A stretch of 64,000 nucleotides of DNA from DASQPA01 sp963756455 (GCA_963756455.1 CAVWNC010000001.1:1426001-1490000), one strand, 5' to 3'. Shown: positions 38,109 through 46,618, numbered from the stretch's first letter. The notes: generated from the letters alone by a model not told the origin. Numbers and translations are program-made.

Positions 38109-39192
38109 CGCCTACGCCGTGGGCCGGCAGTGGGGCTGGCTCTGCGCCGACGATATCCGCGAACTGGAGAATATGAACCCGCTGCCGGGCGGGACCGGGC
38201 AAGGCTTTTTGGTACCTATGAACATGATCCCGGCAGACCAGGCCGCCAACGTCGGCCAGAAGCCCGAGAAGCCGGTTCCTCCGGCCGCCGACGAGGGGGA
38301 GGGCGGCGCGGTCGAAGGGGATGCGGAGGAGAAGGCCTTCAGGCGACGGGAGGCTCGCCTTTTGGCCCTCCAGCAGAAGAGGAGACAGCCGGGCCCCTTC
38401 TCGGCCCGAGCGAAAAGCATGGCGGCTCAGCGTCAGCAGCGCTCCTCTCTTATGCGCAACCGGCAGCGTTTGGCATTGGTGCCTCTCTTCAAGAAGGCGG
38501 GCGAGGAGGTCGTGCGTCAGGAGGTGGCCGTCGCCCGCAAGGCCCTCAAGAGTGCGAAGAGGAGTCTCCGGGCGGAGGATGACCTGATCTCTCTCTCGGC
38601 CTTTACGGCAGAGATGGACCGGTTCAACGAGCGCTTTGCCGAGACGATCGCCCGAGCCTTCCGGCCTGTCGTCGAAACCCTTTCGACCAACGTTGACGAC
38701 TCGATCGGCGACGAGCTCGGCCAAGAGATCGACGACGATGGTGGCGCCGCGGTCGAGGCAGTCCTTGCCGGCATCGCTTCTCGGTTCGTCGGCTCTGCGA
38801 CCGGCCAGTTGAAGGCTCTCATCGCCGACAACGTCACGGAACCCGGGACCGCCGCGATCGAGGATGCGATCTCGACCCGGTTGGAGGAGTGGGAGGCTAC
38901 CTGGCCCGACAAACTGGCCGACCGCGAGAGCGTCCGCTCCGTCAATGCGCTCAGCAAGGACGCCTATGCCGGCGCCGGCGTCGAGAACGTGGTCTGGGTC
39001 ATCAACAGCAAGGCGTGCCCGATATGCCAGGAAATGGACGGTCGGTCGGTCGAGATCTCTGGCAACTTCGCCGAGGAAGGGGACGTCATTGATCCCGGCG
39101 AGGACAGCGAACAGGCTCCAATTACGGTGCGTCAGGTCCTGGCTCACCCACCTCTACACGACGGCTGCGACTGCGGAATCTCCGCGGAATAG
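37921..39192 (+). CDS. Portal C-terminus fused to MuF-like head morphogenesis domain
   Basis: Continues the portal in the +1 frame: FSNIEVQSIEFVRFTMLPWF, DIRELENMNPLPGG. An acidic linker and a long helical region follow (about 120-300 of this part). It ends with a Mu gpF/SPP1 gp7-like domain: VNALSKDAYAGAGVENVVWV, the Cys pair KACPICQEMDG, and HPPLHDGCDCG. MuF domains act inside the head on DNA exit. A portal-MuF fusion has been noted in some siphoviruses. Without the frameshift the first usable start would be ATG 37,978, which would lose part of the crown. Confidence 0.82.
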   Translation, partial: SHGTFSNIEVQSIEFVRFTMLPWFVRWEQHLNRSLLSPVQRKTFFFEFLVEGLLRGALKERYDAYAVGRQWGWLCADDIRELENMNPLPGGTGQGFLVPMNMIPADQAANVGQKPEKPVPPAADEGEGGAVEGDAEEKAFRRREARLLALQQKRRQPGPFSARAKSMAAQRQQRSSLMRNRQRLALVPLFKKAGEEVVRQEVAVARKALKSAKRSLRAEDDLISLSAFTAEMDRFNERFAETIARAFRPVVETLSTNVDDSIGDELGQEIDDDGGAAVEAVLAGIASRFVGSATGQLKALIADNVTEPGTAAIEDAISTRLEEWEATWPDKLADRESVRSVNALSKDAYAGAGVENVVWVINSKACPICQEMDGRSVEISGNFAEEGDVIDPGEDSEQAPITVRQVLAHPPLHDGCDCGISAE

Positions 39193-39203
39193 GAGAGAGA
39201 GTC

Positions 39204-40121
39204 ATGAGTGAGGTTGAACGTCGTTTCATCAGTTCGGGGCGCCCTGAGCTCCGCAATGCGGACGATGGCAGGCCGCCGGGGATCGATGGCCACGTCGCTC
39301 TCTTTCTCGTCTGGAGCCCGGTCTACTACGGGGTGAGAGAGCAGATCCTCCCCGGATTCTTTGACGATGTCCTTGACGGGGACGTGCCTTCTGTCTTCAA
39401 CCACGATCCCAACATCGTCATGGGACGAACGACCGCGACGCCGCCGACGCTCCACCTGAAGACCACCAACGTCGGGCTCTACACGGAGACCGACCTCAAC
39501 CCCGAAAGCCAGATGCTTCGGGACATGGTAATCCTGCCGATGCAGCGCGGCGACATCAAAGGAGCTTCCTTCGCGTTCTCGCTTCCCCCTAAAGGTGGCG
39601 ACCGCTGGTCCGAGGGGGAGGATGGCGTCATCTCTCGGGAGCTCATCAAGGCAGACGGCCTCTACGACGTCTCCCCTGCGGTGACGAATCCGTACTACCC
39701 GCAAACCGCCATGGCGCTTCGAGCCCTGGCGACGGCACGCGCGGCACTCGTCGGCAAGGGAGCGGAGATGGGCGACCTGACCCCCCTTTGCGATGAGAAG
39801 GTTCAGGTGATCCTTTCCGACCTGGGGAAGCGTGCGCTCTCACCCAAGGAAGTCATGCTCGTGTCAGCTTCGATCGGCCTCTTGGAAGAATTGCTCCCGG
39901 ACGACCCCGATGATGATGACGACGAGGACCCAGCATCATCCGATGCCGATGATGCGGCGAGCGGCGTCTCGCTCTATTCGCTCTTCGGAAAGAAGGTTCG
40001 GCGCCACCTGGATTGGCACGCCGCCGAGAAGAAGAAGGCCCAGGCTCCCGAGCTTCCGGTTGTAGCGCCCGCGCTCCACAGTTTGCGCATGCGGCTGGCC
40101 CTGGCGGAGCGAGAAGCCTGA
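39204..40121 (+). CDS. HK97-type prohead protease
   Basis: 305 residues. The U35 protease core has the catalytic His in FNHDPNIVMGR (about 66) and the Ser in GDIKGASFAFSLP, followed by DVSPAVTNPYYPQT. It matures the prohead by cleaving scaffold and the capsid delta domain. The C-terminal 100 residues include a run of Asp (PDDDDDED) and may act as a scaffold, as no separate scaffold gene is seen. Its ribosome site is GGAGAGAG. Confidence 0.9.
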   Translation: MSEVERRFISSGRPELRNADDGRPPGIDGHVALFLVWSPVYYGVREQILPGFFDDVLDGDVPSVFNHDPNIVMGRTTATPPTLHLKTTNVGLYTETDLNPESQMLRDMVILPMQRGDIKGASFAFSLPPKGGDRWSEGEDGVISRELIKADGLYDVSPAVTNPYYPQTAMALRALATARAALVGKGAEMGDLTPLCDEKVQVILSDLGKRALSPKEVMLVSASIGLLEELLPDDPDDDDDEDPASSDADDAASGVSLYSLFGKKVRRHLDWHAAEKKKAQAPELPVVAPALHSLRMRLALAEREA

Positions 40122-40139
40122 GTTTTTGAATCTGACCCC

Positions 40140-40171
40140 TTGACAGGTGCGACATTTTGTCGCACTATCAT
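40140..40171 (+). promoter_or_regulatory. Phage promoter with palindromic operator upstream of the capsid gene
   Basis: TTGACA (40,140-40,145) is followed two bases later by a perfect palindrome TGCGACA-TTT-TGTCGCA (40,148-40,164) and then TATCAT (40,166-40,171). The -35 to -10 spacing is 20, longer than optimal, so an activator or phage sigma may be needed. A protein on the palindrome would cover the space between the two boxes. The same arrangement recurs at 63,027 and partly at 32,361. Confidence 0.6.
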
Positions 40172-40434
40172 CGAGACGAACGGCAGCAAAGACGGGTGGA
40201 ATCTTCGAGGTGCTCAGACCACCTAGGAGGGGAAAGCCCAGAGGGGCAGGAAAGACGGACTCAGTCGGCCACTGAGGATGCTCAGACCACCAGGCGGCGC
40301 GAGGGTCCAGCAGGAGGCGCCAGCCATCCGCGTGGACGGTTCGGCAGCAACGTAGCAGCCCGTTGACCGCTCAGACCGGCGCGGAGCTACCCGAAAGGAC
40401 CGAGAAATCGGGTCCGGGTGCTCCGCGCTTTTCT
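40172..40434 (+). ncRNA. Candidate structured phage RNA between protease and capsid genes
   Basis: 364 bases without a convincing gene separate the protease stop from the capsid start. Three hairpins present the same loop CTCAGAC: AGGTG/CACCT at 40,208-40,224, a weaker one around 40,281-40,287, and CCG/CGG at 40,367-40,379. A fourth, CTCAGT/ACTGAG, lies at 40,260-40,276. The region is bounded upstream by the promoter/operator at 40,140 and downstream by a strong intrinsic terminator at 40,379-40,434. An independent transcript of about 255 bases is therefore plausible. No known RNA family is recognised. Confidence 0.5.
40379..40434 (+). terminator. Strong intrinsic terminator or attenuator before the capsid gene
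   Basis: A 9-base stem GCGCGGAGC/GCTCCGCGC (40,379-40,387 with 40,420-40,428) continues after a one-base bulge into ACCCG/CGGGT and an inner GACC/GGTC hairpin with a GAGAAATC loop. TTTTCT follows directly. It lies 52 bases before the capsid ATG, so it could limit or gate capsid transcription, or end the candidate RNA. Confidence 0.7.
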
Positions 40435-40485
40435 GCATTCAGGGCGCTTTTCTCCCGGCCCAAACCTCATGGGAGAAAGAGCCCG

Positions 40486-41814
40486 ATGGCTACCAGTAGG
40501 GAACTCCGCGAAAAGCGATGCAATGTCGTCAAGTTGGGTCGCGACATCGTCGATAAGGCCGAGCAGGAGAAGCGCGAGGTCACCTCCGAGGAGATGGCCA
40601 ACTTCACCGCGTACATGCGCGACGCGGACACCCTGAAGGAACAGATCGACCAAATCGAGACCCTGGAGCGGCATGAGTCGGAGCTTCGGTCGAGCCAGGG
40701 CGTCGCGGCCGGCCGGCCGGACACCACGGCTCCCGGATACAGGGGCGCCTTCGACACCGAAGCCATGGAGCGGGGTCTTCCGGCCGATCCTCAGGAGCGG
40801 CGGGTGATGGTCGAGAAGGCCACCGAATCCTATCTCCGCTACGGCATGTCTCTCCTCTCCCAGGAAGAGCGCTACCTCCTTACCCCGCAGTTCGACATGG
40901 CTCGCCGGAGCACCGCGATGCTCAGCGAACGCGAGCGGCGCGCCCTCTCGATCGGCGTGGACACGGCCGGCGGCATCCTGGTACCCGAGGGGTTCTACCA
41001 GATGATCACCTCCGCCCAGAGGGCATACGGGGGGATGCGGAAGGCGGCCACCACGCTCACCACCACGAGCGGCCAGGATCTGCCGATGCCGACCGACAAC
41101 GACACCAGCAACAAGGGTCACATCCTCGGAGAGGGTCAGCTGGTGGCCGACACCGACCCCTCGATCGGGGCCGTGGTCCTGCGGGGGTACATGTATACCT
41201 CCGACGAGGTCAAGGTGAGCTTCCAGCTCTTGGAGGACAGCGGCTTTCCTCTCGTCCCCTGGCTCTCTCAGAAGCTGGGGACTCGCATCGCTCGCGGCTT
41301 GAACGCCGACTGCACCAACGGAAGCGGCGCCTCGAAGCCTCGCGGGATCACCCTGGATTCCCCCAGCGTCCTCACGACGGCAAGCCCCACGATGATCTCA
41401 TACGACGAGCTCGTGAGGCTCAAGCACAGCGTCGACCCCAGCTATCGAGAGCAGGGTGGTCGGTGGATGTTCAACGACGGCACGCTCTTGGGCCTCAAGC
41501 TCCTCAAGGACGGCAACGGCCGGCCCCTGTGGATCGAGGGCGGCGTCGCGAACGGAGCGCCTGACCGGTTCGACGGCGACGAGTACATCATCAACCAGGA
41601 CATGCCGACGATCGGCGCCAGCGTGGTCGCCCCGGTCCTCTACGGCCTCCTCTCCCTCTACCACATGCGGGATATCGGCGGCACCACCCTGCTGCAGCTT
41701 CGCGAGCGCTACGCCAACAACCTTCAGGTCGCTTTCATCGCGTTCGAGCGCCACGACGGAGCTCTGATCGATGCCGGAACGCACCCTGTCGCCTCGATCA
41801 CGATGCACTCGTAA
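40486..41814 (+). CDS. Major capsid protein (HK97 fold)
   Basis: 442 residues. An N-terminal coiled-coil delta domain (about 1-130, LREKRCNVVKLGRDIVDKAE) would be removed by the protease. The capsid fold follows: IGVDTAGGILVPEGFYQMI, VLRGYMYTSDEVKVSFQLLE, RIARGLNADCTNGSGASKPRG-type loop, and a C-terminal part with LYHMRDIGGTTLLQLRERYA. The ATG at 40,486 has GGGAGA upstream and fits a normal delta domain. Confidence 0.93.
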   Translation: MATSRELREKRCNVVKLGRDIVDKAEQEKREVTSEEMANFTAYMRDADTLKEQIDQIETLERHESELRSSQGVAAGRPDTTAPGYRGAFDTEAMERGLPADPQERRVMVEKATESYLRYGMSLLSQEERYLLTPQFDMARRSTAMLSERERRALSIGVDTAGGILVPEGFYQMITSAQRAYGGMRKAATTLTTTSGQDLPMPTDNDTSNKGHILGEGQLVADTDPSIGAVVLRGYMYTSDEVKVSFQLLEDSGFPLVPWLSQKLGTRIARGLNADCTNGSGASKPRGITLDSPSVLTTASPTMISYDELVRLKHSVDPSYREQGGRWMFNDGTLLGLKLLKDGNGRPLWIEGGVANGAPDRFDGDEYIINQDMPTIGASVVAPVLYGLLSLYHMRDIGGTTLLQLRERYANNLQVAFIAFERHDGALIDAGTHPVASITMHS

Positions 41815-41827
41815 GGGGGTCCAGGCG

Positions 41828-42049
41828 ATGTCGCAACAGTACAAGGTTTTGACCTCTCTCTCTGGCCGCGGCGTCCTCTGGTCGCCGGGCCAGATCCTCA
41901 CCGAAGGCGTGGAGGTCGAGAGAGACGAAGCGAGGCGCCACGTTGACGCCGGTCACATCGAGCTCCATGTCTCGGTAGCCCCTGAAACGACCATGCGAAG
42001 CCCTGCCGAAACCGCAATGCGGAGACCCAGCAGAGCGAGGAAAGGATAG
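41828..42049 (+). CDS. Small hypothetical head-region protein
   Basis: 73 residues, 13 bases after the capsid gene. It has a conserved-looking start (QYKVLTSLSGRGVLWSPGQ) and a basic Arg-rich tail. Proteins of this size after the capsid gene are often head-completion or decoration factors. No family recognised. Confidence 0.5.
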   Translation: MSQQYKVLTSLSGRGVLWSPGQILTEGVEVERDEARRHVDAGHIELHVSVAPETTMRSPAETAMRRPSRARKG

Positions 42050-42053
42050 GGAG

Positions 42054-42518
42054 ATGTTCAAGAACTTCTTCGACAACGCTAAGTTGGTCGTGGTAAGCGG
42101 GCCTGTCGTCGCCGGCACCTCGATCATTACCCCCTCGGCCGCGGTCGATACCGCCGGCTTCCAGGGTGTCTTTTTCATCGCTTCCTTCGGTGCGCTCTCG
42201 GCGGGTGCCCTCACGACGCTCAAGGCCCAGGGCAGTTCGGACAACGGCAATACCGACGCCTTCGCCGATCTCCTCGGGAGCCACTTCAACATCCCGCAGG
42301 CGAGCGGTTCCAACCAGGCCGCGTGGCTGGACATCTACAGACCGGGAAATGCCAACCGGTACGTCCTGCCGATCATCACTCGATCGACCGGCAACGCGGT
42401 GCTGAACAACCTCCTCGCAATCCTTTATGGACCGCTGGTCGTGCCGACCATCCACGACATCACCACGATCGCTGGCGGCACCTTCGTGCCGGACGGCGCC
42501 GGCAGGGGGACCGCGTAA
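42054..42518 (+). CDS. Probable head decoration protein
   Basis: 154 residues rich in Ala, Gly, Ser and Thr with beta-type alternation (GFQGVFFIASFGALSAGALT). GGGAG lies 3 bases before the ATG. Its position straight after the capsid gene and its composition fit a capsid decoration or stabilisation protein, but this is inference from context. Confidence 0.5.
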   Translation: MFKNFFDNAKLVVVSGPVVAGTSIITPSAAVDTAGFQGVFFIASFGALSAGALTTLKAQGSSDNGNTDAFADLLGSHFNIPQASGSNQAAWLDIYRPGNANRYVLPIITRSTGNAVLNNLLAILYGPLVVPTIHDITTIAGGTFVPDGAGRGTA

Positions 42519-42521
42519 GCC

Positions 42522-42980
42522 ATGAGCGACGACGCAACCTATCGGACGCCGACGCACTTCACGTCGGACGGAAACCTGGTTTCCGAGAGCAACCGCGGCG
42601 GCTATATCAACTTCCCCGATGGCGCAGGCCTCCAGGTGGCCGGCAACGATCGCACGCAGGTTCTCGACAAGGCGGTGGCAAGCGTGGCTGCCGGCGTGCG
42701 GTTGGCCGGTGGCGTCGTGACGCTCGGCGGGGCCAACCCCACCGTGATCACGACCGGCCTGGCCACGGTAACCTCGGTCCAGGTGACTCTCTTGAGCGTC
42801 ACCTCACCGGGTCTCGACCCGGGGGATTTCACGGCCGACTTCGCCAACGCCCTCGGCAACAACGTCACGCCTGGCGTGGTCAACCTCTACGCCTGGAAAT
42901 ACACCTCGAACGCCAACCCGACGCTCATCCCCTCGACCAACAACACGGCCAAGGTGGCCTGGATCGCGATCGGGACCTAA
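42522..42980 (+). CDS. Hypothetical structural protein
   Basis: 152 residues, beta-rich, Gly/Thr/Val heavy (VTLGGANPTVITTGLATVTS), with NLYAWKYTSNANPTLIP near the end. It starts 3 bases after the previous gene. Likely a second decoration or head surface protein; no family recognised. Confidence 0.5.
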   Translation: MSDDATYRTPTHFTSDGNLVSESNRGGYINFPDGAGLQVAGNDRTQVLDKAVASVAAGVRLAGGVVTLGGANPTVITTGLATVTSVQVTLLSVTSPGLDPGDFTADFANALGNNVTPGVVNLYAWKYTSNANPTLIPSTNNTAKVAWIAIGT

Positions 42981-42985
42981 GTAGA

Positions 42986-43888
42986 GTGGGCGTCACCCTC
43001 CTCTCCGCCGCCAGTTCTACCGCGCTCGTTGAGCTGGCGGCGGTGAAGGATTTTCTCGGCATTTCGAACTCGTCCCAGGACATCCCTCTTCAAGATCTTA
43101 TCCAGGAAGCCTCGGCCTCCGTGGTGAAGTTCCTCGGCTTCGACCTGGCGCGCCAGGGCTACCACGAAGGGCTTCAGGGTCTCGGCAAACCCTACGTGCT
43201 GCTCTCGCGGTTCCCGGTCGACCGCGACTCGCTGGTGGTCTCGATCGACGGCATCCCGGCCCCTTGGTTTACGGTGCACGACGCCTCCATCGGCAAGATT
43301 TTCAACCCTGGCGGATGGGGCGGCGGATACGGGAGCCTGGGCAGCGGTTATTGGGGTGGCGGCTACTGGTCGTCGTCGAACGTCCTGTTCGGGGAAGACC
43401 TGGGCGTCAACGCCTACTACATGGCCGGGTATGTCGTTCCCGGCATGCTCACGACCTGGCCCGTCTCGAAGTGGGCCGCCGGTACCGAGTACTCCCTCGG
43501 CGACTGGGTCAAGCCCCTCACGGGTGGCTCGCCGCTCCTAATGGAATGCACGACGGCCGGCACCTCGGATGTCTCCGAGCCGACGTGGCCCGTTCCGCAG
43601 GTGATTCCAGGCCCGGCCGGCGCCGGCGCTAGCGTGAGGAGCTTCTTCACCGTCACCGACGGAACCGCGGCCTGGACCTCGCGCGACACCAAGGAGCTCG
43701 ACCCCGATCTCCGAAAAGCCGCAAAGCTCACGGTGAAGGGCGCTTTTGAAGCGAAGGATCGTCCCACAGGTCTCACTTCCTTGTCAGGCGGAGACCTCCG
43801 CGAGAGCTATGCCCCGAATTCCGTCGACGTCGACCTTCCGGACGGTGTAAAACGCCTTCTCGAAAATTGGGCAATGGGGCGCCAGTGA
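42986..43888 (+). CDS. Head-tail connector protein with inserted surface domain
   Basis: 300 residues from a GTG. The N-terminal half (LVELAAVKDFLGISNSSQDI and QDLIQEASASVVKFLG) and the C-terminal helix (DPDLRKAAKLTVKGAF) match the gp6/YqbG-like connector fold, which normally has 100-180 residues. The extra length is a Gly/Tyr/Trp-rich loop (about 110-130) and a module with KWAAGTEYSLGDWVKP and TTAGTSDVSEPTWP (about 155-200). Modules of that pattern recur in phage surface proteins and may bind sugars. The stop overlaps the next gene (GTGA). Confidence 0.65.
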   Translation: MGVTLLSAASSTALVELAAVKDFLGISNSSQDIPLQDLIQEASASVVKFLGFDLARQGYHEGLQGLGKPYVLLSRFPVDRDSLVVSIDGIPAPWFTVHDASIGKIFNPGGWGGGYGSLGSGYWGGGYWSSSNVLFGEDLGVNAYYMAGYVVPGMLTTWPVSKWAAGTEYSLGDWVKPLTGGSPLLMECTTAGTSDVSEPTWPVPQVIPGPAGAGASVRSFFTVTDGTAAWTSRDTKELDPDLRKAAKLTVKGAFEAKDRPTGLTSLSGGDLRESYAPNSVDVDLPDGVKRLLENWAMGRQ

Positions 43889-44262
43889 CCGCCTACTCTT
43901 CTCTCGCGGTCCGGGCTATCCGCCGTCTCGGCAGCCCCATCACCCTCATCAAAGTGACCGAGGGCGGCTACGACAGCGCAACCCGACAGCAGTCCACGGC
44001 GAAGACCTCGTACTCGACCGCGGCGAGCGGCGGCCCGCTCATGGGCAAGCTTCAGAACCAGGTCGTGAAGGACGAGGCCGGGCGCCTGGTGCAGACCGAA
44101 AAGCAGGAGGTCGGCATTGCCGCGGCGGAGCTGCCGGCCGGGGTCCTTCCGGCAAAGAGCGACCAGGTCGAGATCGGCGGCCAAGTCTACGAGGTTCTCG
44201 CGATCCATCCCGACAACGCCCAGGGCGAGGTCTACCGGTACCGCCTGGAGGTGCAGGCGTGA
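43885..44262 (+). CDS. Head closure (head-tail joining) protein
   Basis: 125 residues from a GTG overlapping the connector stop. ITLIKVTEGGYDSATRQ near the start and VLPAKSDQVEIGGQVYEVLA near the end are the pattern of head-tail adaptor/stopper proteins, which plug the portal channel. It ends in a GTGA shared with the next gene. Confidence 0.7.
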   Translation: MTAYSSLAVRAIRRLGSPITLIKVTEGGYDSATRQQSTAKTSYSTAASGGPLMGKLQNQVVKDEAGRLVQTEKQEVGIAAAELPAGVLPAKSDQVEIGGQVYEVLAIHPDNAQGEVYRYRLEVQA

Positions 44263-44693
44263 TCGAGGTGAGCTTCGAGGATCTCGCCGAGAAGATCGGC
44301 GCCGATGTCGCCGAGGCGGTCGCGGAAGACGTTCGGGGCTTCGCTGCCGGCTTGGGGGAGCGCCTCCGCGACGCGACGCCCTATCTCACGGGCGAGGCCC
44401 GGGAGTCGGTTGTCGGCTACGTCGGCTCTCCCCCCGAGGGCTCCTACACGCTCAAGGGCAAAGGCAGGCGGCGTGGACGTCGCCGCGGCGCCGGAGGCCG
44501 CTTCAAAAGCGGAGGGAGCTCGGGGCAGGACTTCGCCGGGGTGTTCGCCGGGTGGCATCCCCCGATGGCGCTCGGTGTGGCCATGACGGTTCCCTACGCC
44601 CACAAGCTTGCAGTCGGCCTGTCCCCGCAGCAGCCCAAGGGCTGGGTGGGTGCTCTCGTCATTGACGAGATCTCCAAGAAAGAGGGGGCATAG
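44259..44693 (+). CDS. HK97 gp10-like neck/tail completion protein
   Basis: 144 residues from a GTG. ERLRDATPYLTGEARESVVG is the signature of the gp10-like family (ATPV-x-TG-x-L-x-x-S), followed by a very basic loop (KGKGRRRGRRRGAGGRFKSG) and VPYAHKLAVGL. It sits between the head-closure and tail-terminator genes, as in other siphoviruses. Confidence 0.75.
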   Translation: MIEVSFEDLAEKIGADVAEAVAEDVRGFAAGLGERLRDATPYLTGEARESVVGYVGSPPEGSYTLKGKGRRRGRRRGAGGRFKSGGSSGQDFAGVFAGWHPPMALGVAMTVPYAHKLAVGLSPQQPKGWVGALVIDEISKKEGA

Positions 44694-45131
44694 GTGGGCC
44701 AGTCCAACACCCAGTGCGCCGCTGCCATGTGTGCTGTCCTGAAGGCTGGCATGGCCGGCCTGTCGGCGCCCCTGCCGGTTCTGGAGGACTCGAACATCGA
44801 GACGGGAGAGACTCCGCCCGCCGGCGGCTACGTGCAGGTCAAGCCGCTACAGGTGATCGGCGAGCGCCAGATCTCGCGGAGCAACACCTTTGCGACCTAC
44901 CTGGGGACCTTTACTTGGGCGATCGAGGTCTACACCCCGCGCAATACCGGCGAGGGCGCGGGCTCGGACATGGCCTCGGCGATCGCGGACATGTTTCGGG
45001 GAAAGGTGATCGGTGAGTTGACCGTCACCAGCATCGACCTCGACGCGCTCGAACACCAGGCCGAGGACGCCTACTTCGAAACCGACGTGCTGATCTTCGG
45101 CGAGAAGATCAGCGACTACGACGCGACCTAA
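44694..45131 (+). CDS. Probable tail terminator protein
   Basis: 145 residues starting with GTG directly after the previous stop. NTFATYLGTFTWAIEVYTPR and VTSIDLDALEHQAEDAYFET give the alternating beta pattern and position of lambda gpU-like terminators, which cap the tail tube before joining to the head. The assignment rests on gene order and length. Confidence 0.6.
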   Translation: MGQSNTQCAAAMCAVLKAGMAGLSAPLPVLEDSNIETGETPPAGGYVQVKPLQVIGERQISRSNTFATYLGTFTWAIEVYTPRNTGEGAGSDMASAIADMFRGKVIGELTVTSIDLDALEHQAEDAYFETDVLIFGEKISDYDAT

Positions 45132-45142
45132 AGGAGAAGTAA

Positions 45143-45358
45143 ATGCGCTACGAGCTCCGCTGCAAGGCCGTGAAAACCGCGACGGGCGAGGCCGAAATCG
45201 CGGCCACGCTCTTCGACAACGCCGGTGTCTCCGTTTGCCCGGCTGCCAGCGTCAAGGTCATCGGCCCCGTTCCCGAAAGCCTTTCTGTCGTCTTCGACCT
45301 TCCGGATGCGCCTGCCGCGGCCACGGACGACGTCAAGAAACCGGCCGCGAAGGCCTAA
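45143..45358 (+). CDS. Hypothetical small protein before the tail tube gene
   Basis: 71 residues with AAGGAG before the ATG. Beta-rich with two Cys and a Lys/Ala tail (KKPAAKA). No family recognised. It may be a tail accessory factor by position. Confidence 0.5.
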   Translation: MRYELRCKAVKTATGEAEIAATLFDNAGVSVCPAASVKVIGPVPESLSVVFDLPDAPAAATDDVKKPAAKA

Positions 45359-45394
45359 GAAAACCGGCCGCGAGGCCACCAAAGGAGATTGCCC

Positions 45395-46618
45395 ATGTCC
45401 GGAACGGGAAACGCGAGCGCGATCCAGTTGCGCCGCATCCGAGAGACCACCCAGAACGTCCTGCCGGGCGGCGCGATGCAGGCCGTCAACTTCGAGAGTT
45501 TCCAGATTACCGGGCCGGTCTCCCGCGAGGCGACGGGCGACGTCACGGCGAACGGGCAGGTCACCGACAACCCGGCAACCGACTTGAAGGTGAGCGGCAC
45601 TGGGAAAGCGGATCTCAAGTACAGCGACCTCGACCCGCTCTGGGAGCAGATCTGCTGCGCGGCCATGGCCACCGGCTTCAGCCTGACGGCCACGACGATC
45701 TCGGCGGTGGCCTCCGGGAACAAGATCCACAACACGGCGGGCGCTTCCTACGCTGGCCTGGGTGACGGTGACCTCGTACTGGTCACCGGTTTCGCGACGA
45801 ATCCCGCGGTCTTCCTTGGGCACGTCTCCGGGGCGCCCACGACGAATGATCTCAGTCTCGACTCGACCTTCATCACCCTGGTCGACGAAACGGCGGGCTC
45901 CTCGATCACCGTGCAACATGCCGGACGCTTCCGCTTCGGTACGTCCACGCTGACCGACCACTGGGAGGAGTGGAACACCAGTTCGTCGGTCGGCAATGAG
46001 CACGGCGGCATCGGAGTGAGTCAAGCGGTGCTCTCCGTCCCAGCGCCCTCGAAGTGCACCACTTCCTGGACGTTCACCGGGATTGCCTCGACCACTCTCG
46101 CCGCGCAGTTCGTCAACACCACAACTCCGGCGGGCGGGAATCCGGTCATCAACTCGAACCGCAACTTCCTCGATCTCGCGGTGCCCACCTCGGGCTTCGG
46201 CTTCAGGTACGGGGTCCCGGGCGCCTCGGCTCTACAGTCGGCGCTCCGCATCAAGAGTCTCACCCTCACGATCACCCGACCGCTCGACCCCGAAGGGAGC
46301 GCCGGAACGCTGGGGCCAGTGGACATCAGCCTCGACGATCGGTTCGGGATCAAGCTCGAAATCGAATTCCTGCGCAACACGACGGCGGCGGAGACGCTCC
46401 TGACCGACGCGAAGAATCCGAACGCCGTCCTCTCGATCGGCTTCGGCTTCAAGGACTCGAACGGCAAGCGCCTCTACATCTGGCTCCCGGCGATGCAGCC
46501 GAGCAACTCCAGCACCTCCGGACTGAAGCAGAAGGGCCGCGAGACGGGGAAGGTCGAATGGATGGCCAAGGCCGATGGCGGCGTCACCGGCATGTTCCAA
46601 ATGACCAAGTTTAACTAA
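45395..46618 (+). CDS. Major tail tube protein with an inserted domain
   Basis: 407 residues. The start ATG at 45,395 has AAAGGAG 8 bases upstream; the TTG six bases earlier is too close to it. Family-like blocks: VNFESFQITGPVSREATGDV at the start, LTDHWEEWNTSSSVG, and a C-terminal GKVEWMAKADGGVTGMFQ. Residues about 92-170 (TTISAVASGNKI, YAGLGDGDLVLVTGF, ETAGSSITVQ) look like a small beta module inserted in the tube protein. It polymerises into the tail tube around the tape measure. Confidence 0.78.
   Translation: MSGTGNASAIQLRRIRETTQNVLPGGAMQAVNFESFQITGPVSREATGDVTANGQVTDNPATDLKVSGTGKADLKYSDLDPLWEQICCAAMATGFSLTATTISAVASGNKIHNTAGASYAGLGDGDLVLVTGFATNPAVFLGHVSGAPTTNDLSLDSTFITLVDETAGSSITVQHAGRFRFGTSTLTDHWEEWNTSSSVGNEHGGIGVSQAVLSVPAPSKCTTSWTFTGIASTTLAAQFVNTTTPAGGNPVINSNRNFLDLAVPTSGFGFRYGVPGASALQSALRIKSLTLTITRPLDPEGSAGTLGPVDISLDDRFGIKLEIEFLRNTTAAETLLTDAKNPNAVLSIGFGFKDSNGKRLYIWLPAMQPSNSSTSGLKQKGRETGKVEWMAKADGGVTGMFQMTKFN

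Noticed and set aside
40157..40366. 69-codon plus-strand frame before the capsid gene
   Set aside because: Arg/Gly-rich translation of the hairpin-forming segment, no ribosome site and no similarity; treated as non-coding.
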